Source: DATBHZ01 sp036557185 (GTDB lineage Bacteria; Actinomycetota; Acidimicrobiia; IMCC26256; JAENVU01). From it: a stretch of 11,196 nucleotides of DNA. Both the position numbers and the translations under genes were made by a program. Shown in pieces: positions 1 to 6,351 of the stretch (positions are counted from its first letter, which is position 1; each line of letters opens with the position of its first letter). The DNA is taken from NCBI GenBank assembly GCA_036557185.1, contig DATBHZ010000175.1, positions 1 to 11,196 on the forward strand, read 5' to 3'. The notes beneath the pieces were generated by a model, which worked only from the letters and a program-made list of their open reading frames with translations, was not told where the DNA came from and searched no databases.

Positions 1-1441
1 CGTGCGGCTCACCGTGTCCGCGGAACTCACCGAAGAACGTGAGCCAGACGCAGCGCGTCATGTAGGCCGCGGTCATGAACGCGCCGATCACGCCGACGAC
101 CATGAACGCCGTGTAGCCGCCCTGGCCTGCGGCGGCGAGGATCTCGTCCTTCGACCAGAAGCCGGCGAGCGGCCAGATGCCGGCGAGCGCCGCCGATGCG
201 ATCAGGAACGTCCAGAAGGTGATCGGCATGTACTTGCGCAGGCCGCCCATGTCCTTCTTCATGTCGAAGGAGTGGTGCGAGCCCGAGTGGCTCACCGAAC
301 CGGCACCGAGGAACAGGAGCGCCTTGAAGAAGGCGTGCGTGAACAGGTGGAAGACCGCGCCTACCCAGGCACCCACGCCGAGACCCATGACCATGTAGCC
401 GAGCTGGCTGATCGTCGAGTACGCGAGCACCTTCTTGATGTCGTCCTGCACGAGCGCGAGGACGGCGCCGATGATGATCGTGATCCCGCCGATGATCGCC
501 ATGGCGTTCATGCCGCCGTTGTGGATCGAGAAGCCCTGCCAGAACACCCCGTAGACACGCGCGCCGAGGTACACGCCGGCGACCACCATCGTCGCTGCGT
601 GGATGAGCGCGGACACCGGCGTCGGCCCAGCCATGGCGTCGGGCAGCCAGGTGTGGAGCGGGAACTGACCGCTCTTCCCGATGATGCCGATGAGCAGGCA
701 GGAGGCGCCGACGAGCCAGATCGTGTGACCGTTGAGCCCGGCGAGAGCGACGGTGTTCATGTGGACGATGTCGAAGTTCTGGTTCGCGGCGAAGAACGTG
801 ACGATGACGCCGATCATCAAGCCGATGTCGCCCGTACGAGTCGTGAAGAACGCCTTCAGGGCTGCGTTGGTGTTGGGCTTCTCCTCCCACCAGTGCCCGA
901 TGAGCATGAAGGAGCACAACCCGACGAGCTCCCAGCCGACCAACAGCTCGAGCGTGTTCGACGCCACCACGAGCAGCAGCATCGAGGCCGTGAACAGGCT
1001 GAGCGCCGCGTAGAAGTAGGTATACCGCTCGTCGTCGTGCATGTACGCGGTCGAGTAGACGTGCACGAGCAACGAGACGAGCGTGACGACGAACAGCACG
1101 AGCACGGCGAGGCCGTCCATCTGCGTGCCGACGCTCACACTCGTGTGGCCGATCGTGAACCAGTTGACGGTGTGCACGACCGGCCGCACGACCGCCTCGC
1201 CGGTCTCGGACGATGCGATCCCCTTGCCGACCGCGCTCAGCCCGCCGAGTGCCTTGTTGCCCGTCGCGTCCTCGACGCGCTGGATCCACTGCACTGCCGC
1301 GACGACCGAGAGCACGAAGCTGGTGCCCACGGCGAGGATGCCCAGCTCCGAACCCTTCCGCGGCAGCTTCTTGCCGAACAGCAGGATGAGCACGAACGAG
1401 GCCGCGGGAATGGCAGGGATGATCCACGCGTAATCGAGCAT
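1..1441 (-). CDS. nuoL: NADH-quinone oxidoreductase subunit L, 5' part (second nuoL of the window; 3' end beyond position 1)
   Basis: Proton-pumping, antiporter-like membrane subunit at the far end of the complex I membrane arm. From the ATG at 1441 the frame stays open for 480 codons to the window edge; the family is usually about 600-650 residues, so roughly the last quarter is missing. My translation shows family hallmarks: Glu171 in LLVGWELVGLCSF, Lys256 in IGKSGQF, TWLPDAMAGPTPVSALIHAA at 264-283 with His281, Lys336/Lys337 in DDIKKVLAYS, His369 and Lys373 in THAFFKALLFLGAGS, and Lys431-Asp432 in GFWSKDEIL. These match the proton-channel residues known in E. coli NuoL (E144, K229, H254, H338, K342, K399, D400). 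A His/Ser-rich loop lies near 384-391. The gene starts 5 nt after the nuoK stop. It differs clearly from the other nuoL at 9919-11196, so it is a paralogue and not a recent duplicate. nuoM and nuoN probably follow outside the window. Confidence 0.96.
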   Translation of the reverse strand, partial: MLDYAWIIPAIPAASFVLILLFGKKLPRKGSELGILAVGTSFVLSVVAAVQWIQRVEDATGNKALGGLSAVGKGIASSETGEAVVRPVVHTVNWFTIGHTSVSVGTQMDGLAVLVLFVVTLVSLLVHVYSTAYMHDDERYTYFYAALSLFTASMLLLVVASNTLELLVGWELVGLCSFMLIGHWWEEKPNTNAALKAFFTTRTGDIGLMIGVIVTFFAANQNFDIVHMNTVALAGLNGHTIWLVGASCLLIGIIGKSGQFPLHTWLPDAMAGPTPVSALIHAATMVVAGVYLGARVYGVFWQGFSIHNGGMNAMAIIGGITIIIGAVLALVQDDIKKVLAYSTISQLGYMVMGLGVGAWVGAVFHLFTHAFFKALLFLGAGSVSHSGSHHSFDMKKDMGGLRKYMPITFWTFLIASAALAGIWPLAGFWSKDEILAAAGQGGYTAFMVVGVIGAFMTAAYMTRCVWLTFFGEFRGHGEPH

Positions 1442-1446
1442 CTCCG

Positions 1447-1746
1447 TCAGCCCTTGAGTTGGTCGACTTGGTCGAGGTCCGGGCTCCGCAGGTTGCGGTA
1501 GATCAGGAGCACGATGGCGAGACCGACACCGACTTCGGCCGCGGCGATCGTGATGACGAAGAGCGCGAACACCTGGCCCGCGGTGTTCTTGAGGTACGCG
1601 GAGAACGCGATCAGGTTGATGTTCACGGCGTTGAGCATGATCTCCACGCTCATCAGCACGAGCACGCCGTTGCGGCGCGCGAGCACGCCGTAGATCCCGA
1701 TGCAGAACAGCACGGCAGCGAGGATGAGGAACTGGTTGAGGATCAC
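1447..1746 (-). CDS. nuoK: NADH-quinone oxidoreductase subunit K
   Basis: Small membrane subunit (99 aa) of the proton-translocating arm of complex I, related to MrpC-type antiporter subunits. Three transmembrane segments are visible (about residues 3-22, 28-48 and 58-82). The two conserved membrane glutamates are Glu35 (in MSVEIMLNAVNINLI) and Glu71 (in AAAEVGVGLAIVLLIYR), equivalent to E36 and E72 of E. coli NuoK and needed for coupling in that enzyme. The start is GTG at 1746, one base after the nuoJ stop, with GGAGGG at 1758-1753 six bases upstream. It is followed 5 nt later by nuoL. Length and motifs are normal for the family. Confidence 0.97.
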   Translation of the reverse strand: MILNQFLILAAVLFCIGIYGVLARRNGVLVLMSVEIMLNAVNINLIAFSAYLKNTAGQVFALFVITIAAAEVGVGLAIVLLIYRNLRSPDLDQVDQLKG

Positions 1747-1747
1747 G

Positions 1748-2239
1748 TCAGTCCCTCCGCGCGATCACGACGGCGCCCACGAGCGCGGCGAGCAGCAGCA
1801 CCGAGACCAGCTCGAACGGGACCAAGTAGGAGCGGAACAGGACGTCCGCGACGTGGCCGGCGGTGGTCGGCGTCTTGAGCTCGATCTCGCGCTTCCCGAA
1901 CGCGTCCACCAAGAGCGTGATGAGCACGCCGACCAGGAACACGGCGACCACCGCCGCCGGCCACCTCTGGTCGTTGTCGAGATCCGACTCCCCGGCCATC
2001 GGGGCGCGCGTGAGCATGATGCCGAACAGGAAGAGGATGATGATCGCGCCGATGTAGATGAGCACCTGCACCCACGCGACGAACTCAGCCGCCAGCAGGA
2101 TGTACTGCGCGGCCGCTCCCGCCAGGACCACGACGAGGTAGAGCGCGGCGTGCACGATGTTGCGCGACCGGACCACGCCGAGCGCGGCGAGCACCATCGC
2201 GACCGCGAGGATCCAGAAGGCGACGTCCTGAGCGACCAC
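1748..2239 (-). CDS. nuoJ: NADH-quinone oxidoreductase subunit J
   Basis: Membrane subunit J of complex I (163 aa), part of the linker between the quinone site and the antiporter subunits. Five hydrophobic segments can be seen. The most diagnostic is WVQVLIYIGAIIILFLFGIM (about residues 56-75), which corresponds to the family's conserved third helix that carries the pi-bulge. The C-terminal helix (VPFELVSVLLLAALVGAVV) is also typical. The start is GTG at 2239, six bases after the nuoI stop; only weak purine-rich matches lie upstream, so translation is probably coupled to nuoI. A shifted minus-strand frame inside this gene (1743-2075) is an Arg/Gly-rich shadow. Confidence 0.96.
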   Translation of the reverse strand: MVAQDVAFWILAVAMVLAALGVVRSRNIVHAALYLVVVLAGAAAQYILLAAEFVAWVQVLIYIGAIIILFLFGIMLTRAPMAGESDLDNDQRWPAAVVAVFLVGVLITLLVDAFGKREIELKTPTTAGHVADVLFRSYLVPFELVSVLLLAALVGAVVIARRD

Positions 2240-2245
2240 GTGGGG

Positions 2246-2725
2246 CTACTTCTTCCCCTTCACTTCGGCACCGAGCTCGAGCGGCTCGGGCTCGGGAACC
2301 GTCTCCATCCACTCGCCGAGCTTCTCCTTGTCGTGCAGCAGCTGGGCGATGTTCGGCTCGGAGTACTCGAACTCCGGGCTCCAGAACAAGGCGTCGAACG
2401 GGCAGACCTCGACGCAGATCCCGCAGTACATGCACAGGGCGTAGTCGATGTCGAAGCGATCGAGCAGGCTGACCGTGCGCGGCCGTCCACCCTCGCGGCG
2501 CGGCGGGCGCAGCTCCTTGTGGCCCTCGATGTAGATGCACCAGTCCGGACAGCTGCGCGCGCACAGCATGCACACCGTGCAGTTCTCCTCCTTGAGCGCG
2601 ATCACACCACGGGCGCGCGTCGGAGGATCTTCCTTCTCGTGCGGGTACTGCACCGTCACCGCGGGCTTCAGCATCGTGCGGAACGTCACGCCGAGACCCT
2701 TCACCACACCCGGAACCTTCGGCAT
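2246..2725 (-). CDS. nuoI: NADH-quinone oxidoreductase subunit I (two [4Fe-4S] ferredoxin-type)
   Basis: Peripheral iron-sulfur subunit (159 aa) that carries electrons toward cluster N2 and quinone. Two ferredoxin-like motifs are complete: Cys49, 52, 55, 59 (CTVCMLCARSCP) and Cys98, 101, 104, 108 (CMYCGICVEVCP), which bind clusters N6a and N6b in characterised complexes. An additional Cys63 follows the first motif. The N-terminus (MPKVPGVVKGLGVTFRTMLK) is the amphipathic membrane-contacting region. The tail (about 143-159) is charged and rich in Pro, Glu and Lys. The wording (CTVCMLCARSCPDWCIYI, ALFWSPEFEYSE) resembles, from memory, the NuoI of Streptomyces second nuo clusters. The ATG at 2725 has an unusually long Shine-Dalgarno match. 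It lies 49 nt after nuoH. Confidence 0.97.
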   Translation of the reverse strand: MPKVPGVVKGLGVTFRTMLKPAVTVQYPHEKEDPPTRARGVIALKEENCTVCMLCARSCPDWCIYIEGHKELRPPRREGGRPRTVSLLDRFDIDYALCMYCGICVEVCPFDALFWSPEFEYSEPNIAQLLHDKEKLGEWMETVPEPEPLELGAEVKGKK

Positions 2726-2775
2726 CAGCGATCACCTCCAAACGAAAGGTGCGAGCAGAGCACATGTGCGGCCAT
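2725..2775 (-). other. 16-codon bridging micro-ORF between nuoH and nuoI (coding status doubtful)
   Basis: The nuoH stop overlaps a new ATG (TGATG, ATG at 2775). That frame runs 16 sense codons (MAAHVLCSHLSFGGDR) and stops with a TGA whose A is the first base of the nuoI ATG (again TGATG). AAGGTGG lies seven bases upstream of the micro-ORF start, inside nuoH. Third-position GC (9 of 16 codons) is lower than in the neighbouring genes, so there is no compositional evidence for a selected peptide. It may serve only to carry ribosomes from nuoH to nuoI, or may be chance. The frame covers the nuoI Shine-Dalgarno site. Confidence 0.3.
2730..2739 (-). promoter_or_regulatory. Extended Shine-Dalgarno site of nuoI
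   Basis: The minus strand reads GGAGGTGATC, all ten bases complementary to the usual bacterial 16S rRNA 3' tail (5'-GATCACCTCC). GGAGG ends nine bases before the nuoI ATG. This is the longest such match I saw in the window and it fixes the nuoI start. Confidence 0.85.
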
Positions 2776-3806
2776 CAGAACGCCACCTTCAGGATGCCGG
2801 TGACGATGATGTTCAGGAGCGCGATCGGGATCAGGTACTTCCAGGCGATGGCCTGCAGCTGGTCCTCGCGGAGTCGCGGGTACGTGAACCGAACCCAGAA
2901 CATGAGGAACGCGACCGCCATCAGCTTGACGAACAGCACGACCGGTCCGAGGAAGTCGGCCGTTGTGCCGTGCACGCCGGGGATCGCCCAGCCGCCGAGG
3001 AACAACGTCGCCGCGAGCGCCGCGAACGCGAAGGCGGTACCGAACTCGCCGATGAAGAAGAAGAGGAAGCGGAAGCCGGTGTACTCGACCATGTACCCCG
3101 CGACCAGCTCGCTCTCGGCGACGGGCATGTCGAACGGCGTTTGCGTCAGCTCGGCCTGCGACGCCACGAGGAACAGGCCGAACCCGACGAACTGCGTGAG
3201 GATGAACGGGTTCCCGATCACGTCGAAGCCGAAGATCGAGCCGTTCTGCTGGGCCTCCACGATGCCCTTCAGGCTCATCGTCCCGGCCTGGACGACCACA
3301 CCGACGACGGCGAGCAACAGCGGAAGCTCGTAGGCGATCAGCTGCGCGGCGGCACGCAACGCGCCGATGAGCGCGAACTTGTTGGCGCTCGCCCAGCCGG
3401 CCATGAGCACACCCACGACCGAGAGGCTGGACACGGCGAGCGCATAGAAGACGCCGACGTCGAGGTTCTCGACCTGCAATCGCGGCCCGACTGGAATCAC
3501 GAGGAAGATCAGGAACGTCGACATCACGACGACAGCAGGCGCGATCGCAAAGACCCTGCGATCCGCCTGGCCCGGCATGATGTCCTCCTTCTGGAGGAAC
3601 TTCAGCCCGTCGCCCACCAGCTGGAACCATCCATGGAAGCCGCCCGGGTCCATCGGCCCGAGCCGGCTCTGCATGTGGCTCATCATCTTGAGCAGGAACG
3701 TGTACCCGAGGATCAACGCGCCTGCCGGGATGATCATCAGGACGATGACCGTCTTCACGGCCAACGTCGTCCCCCAGCCGATGTCGAGCGCCAGCGCCCC
3801 AGTCAT
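2775..3806 (-). CDS. nuoH: NADH-quinone oxidoreductase subunit H
   Basis: Core membrane subunit (343 aa) that forms the quinone chamber at the junction of the peripheral and membrane arms. About eight hydrophobic helices are visible. Conserved blocks include RLGPMDPGGFHGWFQLVGDG (48-67), AGWASANKFALIGALRAAAQ (136-155) followed by IAYELP, the loop PFDMPVAESELVAGYMVEYT (224-243), and the C-terminal FWVRFTYPRLREDQL (303-317). The 218-243 loop reads AELTQTPFDMPVAESELV, whereas most 14-subunit NuoH have NRxPFDLPEAESELV, so the Asn-Arg and the first Glu are replaced. The ATG at 3806 has AGGGA six bases upstream and lies 137 nt after nuoD, where nuoE, nuoF and nuoG would normally be. Confidence 0.96.
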   Translation of the reverse strand: MTGALALDIGWGTTLAVKTVIVLMIIPAGALILGYTFLLKMMSHMQSRLGPMDPGGFHGWFQLVGDGLKFLQKEDIMPGQADRRVFAIAPAVVVMSTFLIFLVIPVGPRLQVENLDVGVFYALAVSSLSVVGVLMAGWASANKFALIGALRAAAQLIAYELPLLLAVVGVVVQAGTMSLKGIVEAQQNGSIFGFDVIGNPFILTQFVGFGLFLVASQAELTQTPFDMPVAESELVAGYMVEYTGFRFLFFFIGEFGTAFAFAALAATLFLGGWAIPGVHGTTADFLGPVVLFVKLMAVAFLMFWVRFTYPRLREDQLQAIAWKYLIPIALLNIIVTGILKVAF

Positions 3807-3946
3807 CGTGCATCCCTACTGAGAGCCAGGCATGGTGACGGCCCAGACCTCCGCCCGTTCGCTCGGACATGCATCGCTTCGCTGAGAACTCGCTCGGCGT
3901 GCGGAGGTCTGCGCCGCCTCCCCTGACTTCGCCCACGGTCGCTCAT
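3803..3946 (-). other. 47-codon bridging small ORF between nuoD and nuoH (coding status uncertain)
   Basis: An ATG at 3946 overlaps the nuoD stop (ATGA). Its frame stays open for 47 codons and ends in a TGA that overlaps the nuoH ATG (again ATGA), so it fills the whole gap. The peptide begins MSDRGRSQGRRRRPP, is very Arg-rich, has one Cys (residue 39) and no membrane segment or known domain. Against coding: third-position GC is about 60%, well below the neighbours, AGG, AGA and CGA codons are frequent, and only GGGG about ten bases upstream could serve as ribosome site. It is not recognisable as part of NuoE, NuoF or NuoG. A role in translational coupling across the gap is possible. Confidence 0.3.
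3844..3911 (-). repeat. 11-bp perfect inverted repeat in the nuoD-nuoH gap (candidate mRNA hairpin)
   Basis: CAGACCTCCGC at 3844-3854 is the exact reverse complement of GCGGAGGTCTG at 3901-3911, with a 46-nt loop. In the minus-strand transcript the first arm carries CCTCC and the second arm GGAGG. No U-run follows, so an intrinsic terminator is unlikely. It could be an mRNA processing or stability element, or a structure that modulates coupling between nuoD and nuoH. The loop contains repeated CGAGCGA-like words. Confidence 0.55.
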
Positions 3947-5130
3947 CGGTCGATGTCCCCGAGGATGAAGTAGAGGCTGCCGAGGATCGTGATGACGTCG
4001 GGGACGTAGACGCCACGCAGCAACCAGGGCAGGATCGAGACGTTGCTGAAGCTCGCCGAGCGGATCTTGACGCGGAACGGACCCGTCGCACCCTTCGAGA
4101 TCACGTAGTAGCCCATCTGCCCGAGCGGGTTCTCCGTCTCGACCCAGACCTCACCCGCCGGCACCTTGATGATCCGCGGCACCTTGGCCATGATCGGCCC
4201 GGAAGGCAGCGCGTCGAGCATCTGGAGCACCATGCGCGCGGACTCGCGCGTCTCCTGGAGCCTGACCCAGTACCGGGCGAACGAATCGCCGTCGCTGTGC
4301 GTCCACACCTTGAAGTCGAGCTCGGGATACGCGAGGTACGGCTTGCCGTCGCGGCGCAGGTCCCAGTCGACACCCGACGCGCGGATGTTGGCGCCCGAGA
4401 CGCCGTACGCGGCGCCCACCTCGGGCGGGATGATGCCGATGCCGCGCGTGCGCACCTCGAAGATCTCGTTGCCGACGAGGATGTCCTCGAAGTCGTCGCA
4501 GCCGTCGAGGATGCGCTTCATCGCCTCACGGCAGTCGGCGATCCAGCCCCACGGAAGATCGTCCTTGAGCCCGCCGATCCGGTTGAAATTCGGGTGGAAG
4601 CGGCCGCCGGTGACCGCCTCGATGAGGTTGAGGACGTGCTCCCGGTCGCGGAAGCCCCAGAACGCCGGGGTGAGCGCTCCCACCTGGAGGCCCATCTCGC
4701 CGAGGAAGAGGTAGATGGTCGCGATGCGCGACAGCTCGGTGAGGATCGTCCGGATGTACTGCGCCCGCGGCGGTGCCTCGATCTCCATCAGCTGCTCCGC
4801 GGCATGGATGAACGGCACCTCGTTCGCGAAGCTGCTCAGCCAGTCGATGCGGTTGATGAGCGTCGTCACCTGCGGGTACGTACGGAACTCGGTGAGCTTC
4901 TCGTAGCCGCGGTGCATGTACCCGATGATCGGATCCGCCGCGACGACGCGCTCGCCGTCGAGACGGACGACGAGCCGAAGCGTTCCGTGTGTCGCTGGGT
5001 GTTGCGGTCCGAGGTTGAGGACCATGTCGCCGGTGTCGAGCTCGACGGCGACCTGCGCGTCGGCGAGGTGCCTGAGCGCGGTCCGATCGAGCTCGAACGC
5101 GGGAACCGGAGGGCGCTCGGTCGTGCTCAC
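3943..5130 (-). CDS. nuoD: NADH-quinone oxidoreductase subunit D (49-kDa type)
   Basis: Peripheral-arm subunit (395 aa) that forms, with NuoB, the quinone-binding pocket; homologous to the large subunit of [NiFe] hydrogenases but without the metal ligands. The signature NLGPQHPATHGTLRLVV (39-55) contains His44 and His48; His48 corresponds to the quinone-site His38 of Thermus Nqo4. Further family blocks are IGYMHRGYEK, NRIGGLKDDLP, GVSGANIRASGVDWDLRRD, GEVWVETENPLGQMGYYV and the C-terminal SILPWLLRGVYVPDVITILG...GDIDR. It is a stand-alone NuoD, not fused to NuoC. The start is GTG at 5130, overlapping the nuoC stop by 4 nt (GTGA), with GGAGGAG five bases upstream. The next gene downstream is nuoH, not nuoE. 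Confidence 0.97.
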   Translation of the reverse strand: MSTTERPPVPAFELDRTALRHLADAQVAVELDTGDMVLNLGPQHPATHGTLRLVVRLDGERVVAADPIIGYMHRGYEKLTEFRTYPQVTTLINRIDWLSSFANEVPFIHAAEQLMEIEAPPRAQYIRTILTELSRIATIYLFLGEMGLQVGALTPAFWGFRDREHVLNLIEAVTGGRFHPNFNRIGGLKDDLPWGWIADCREAMKRILDGCDDFEDILVGNEIFEVRTRGIGIIPPEVGAAYGVSGANIRASGVDWDLRRDGKPYLAYPELDFKVWTHSDGDSFARYWVRLQETRESARMVLQMLDALPSGPIMAKVPRIIKVPAGEVWVETENPLGQMGYYVISKGATGPFRVKIRSASFSNVSILPWLLRGVYVPDVITILGSLYFILGDIDR

Positions 5131-5831
5131 GACGACTCCTCCGTGCTGTCCTCGTCAGCGTCCTCGCCGGGCATGGGCTCGACGTCGACGAGGCCCGGCC
5201 AGGGCTTCACGTCGCGCGCGAGCAACGGGAAGTCCTTACGGAGGGGGTGCCCCTCGAACTCGCCAGGCAGATAGAGATGACGAAGGCTCGGGTGCCCGTC
5301 GAAGGTGACTCCATACATCTCCCAGCACTCGCGCTCGTGCCAGTCCGCTCCCGCGTACACGCTCACCCAGCTCTCGACGCGCGGCGCGTCGTCGGAGAGG
5401 TCGGCCTTGAGGGTCACGCCGTGGTGCTTGCGCGAGGACGCGACGTGAGCGAACACCTGGAAGCGACCCTCGGAGCCCGCGGTGCCGAACGTCATCTCGG
5501 TCGGCTGTACCGGCGCCGACGTGTCACCGCCTTCGTCCCCTTCGACCTTCGGCGCGGGCTGCCAGTCGATCGCTGACACGAAGGAGAGAAAGTCGCAATC
5601 GAGATCCGTCCGCGCGACTTCTGCGGCGCGCCGCCAGGCATCCCGGCGCACCCGCACGACCAAGTTGCCGAAGCTCTCCGCGTGGTCGACGACGCTGTCG
5701 CCGAGCGCGGCGGACAGCTGCTCGAACATTGCAGCAAGCTGCGGATCGGGCTCGGGGGCTTTCTCGGTGGGAATCTCGGCTTCGGGCGGGGTCTCTGCTG
5801 CGTCGGCTTCGGTCGAGGTCTCGTCAGGCAA
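5127..5831 (-). CDS. nuoC: NADH-quinone oxidoreductase subunit C (30-kDa type)
   Basis: Peripheral scaffold subunit (234 aa) that supports NuoD. The C-terminal signature is intact: WHERECWEMYGVTFDGHP (164-181) and LPGEFEGHPLRKDFPL (188-203). The first ~30 residues are an acidic, Pro/Glu-rich, probably disordered extension, and a Gly/Asp/Pro-rich insert lies at about 93-122; the tail is also acidic. The start I favour is TTG at 5831, overlapping the nuoB end by 8 nt, because AGGGGAG lies ten bases upstream. The next in-frame ATG (Met35, position 5729) has no ribosome site, but would remove the acidic extension and leave a family-typical core, so the start is the main uncertainty. The gene overlaps nuoD by 4 nt. 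Confidence 0.94.
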   Translation of the reverse strand: MPDETSTEADAAETPPEAEIPTEKAPEPDPQLAAMFEQLSAALGDSVVDHAESFGNLVVRVRRDAWRRAAEVARTDLDCDFLSFVSAIDWQPAPKVEGDEGGDTSAPVQPTEMTFGTAGSEGRFQVFAHVASSRKHHGVTLKADLSDDAPRVESWVSVYAGADWHERECWEMYGVTFDGHPSLRHLYLPGEFEGHPLRKDFPLLARDVKPWPGLVDVEPMPGEDADEDSTEESS

Positions 5832-6351
5832 CTTCGATCGGCTCCCCTCGCCAGCGTGCAGCGAGCTCGTCGTTGCCGACGCCCTCGTTCTGGATCCGTT
5901 CCTGCAACAAGACGATGCCCTCGAGGAGTGCCTCCGGCCGCGGCGGGCACCCGGGCACGTAGATGTCGACCGGGATGATCTGGTCGACGCCCTTGGTCAC
6001 CGAGTACGAGTCCCAGTACGGACCGCCGCAGTTCGCGCACGAGCCCATCGAGATCACGTACTTCGGATCCGGCATCTGCTCGTAGAGCCGCTTGATCGCG
6101 GGCGCCATCTTGTCCGTGACGGTGCCGGAGATCACGACGAGGTCGGCTTGGCGCGGGCTCGCGGGGAACGGGATCACGCCGAGGCGCATCATGTCGTAGC
6201 GCGGGCTCGCCAACGCCGCGCCCATCTCGATGGCGCAGCACGCCAAGCCCCACTGGAACATCCACAGCGAGTACTTGCGGCTGTAGTTGAGGAGCCAGGT
6301 CACGGGCTTGAGCGGCTTCTTCGACAGGAAGCCCTTCTCGACTATGCCCAC
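5824..6351 (-). CDS. nuoB: NADH-quinone oxidoreductase subunit B (carries Fe-S cluster N2)
   Basis: Peripheral subunit (175 aa) that binds the terminal [4Fe-4S] cluster N2, which reduces quinone. The cluster ligands are visible as the tandem pair Cys38-Cys39 (QWGLACCAIEM), Cys105 (MGSCANCGG) and Cys135 (VPGCPPRPEALLEG); Cys108 is an additional cysteine. Other family blocks are SPRYDMMRLGVIPFPASPRQ (49-68) and DLVVISGTVTDKMAP. The GTG start at 6351 overlaps the nuoA end by 10 nt, and AAGGGGG lies seven bases upstream. Longer in-frame extensions upstream would read through nuoA and are Arg-rich shadow sequence. Confidence 0.97.
   Translation of the reverse strand: MGIVEKGFLSKKPLKPVTWLLNYSRKYSLWMFQWGLACCAIEMGAALASPRYDMMRLGVIPFPASPRQADLVVISGTVTDKMAPAIKRLYEQMPDPKYVISMGSCANCGGPYWDSYSVTKGVDQIIPVDIYVPGCPPRPEALLEGIVLLQERIQNEGVGNDELAARWRGEPIEVA

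Noticed and set aside
27..1427. Minus-strand frame of 466 codons within the nuoL region
   Set aside because: It is Arg/His-rich with no motif. The adjacent frame from the ATG at 1441 gives a clean NuoL.
2236..2243. 8-bp palindrome CCACGTGG at the nuoI-nuoJ junction
   Set aside because: It overlaps the nuoJ start codon, is short, and is expected by chance in GC-rich DNA; no partner site was seen.
3807..3942. Remnant of nuoE, nuoF or nuoG in the nuoD-nuoH gap
   Set aside because: No cysteine-cluster, NADH- or FMN-binding motif is readable in any frame of the gap.
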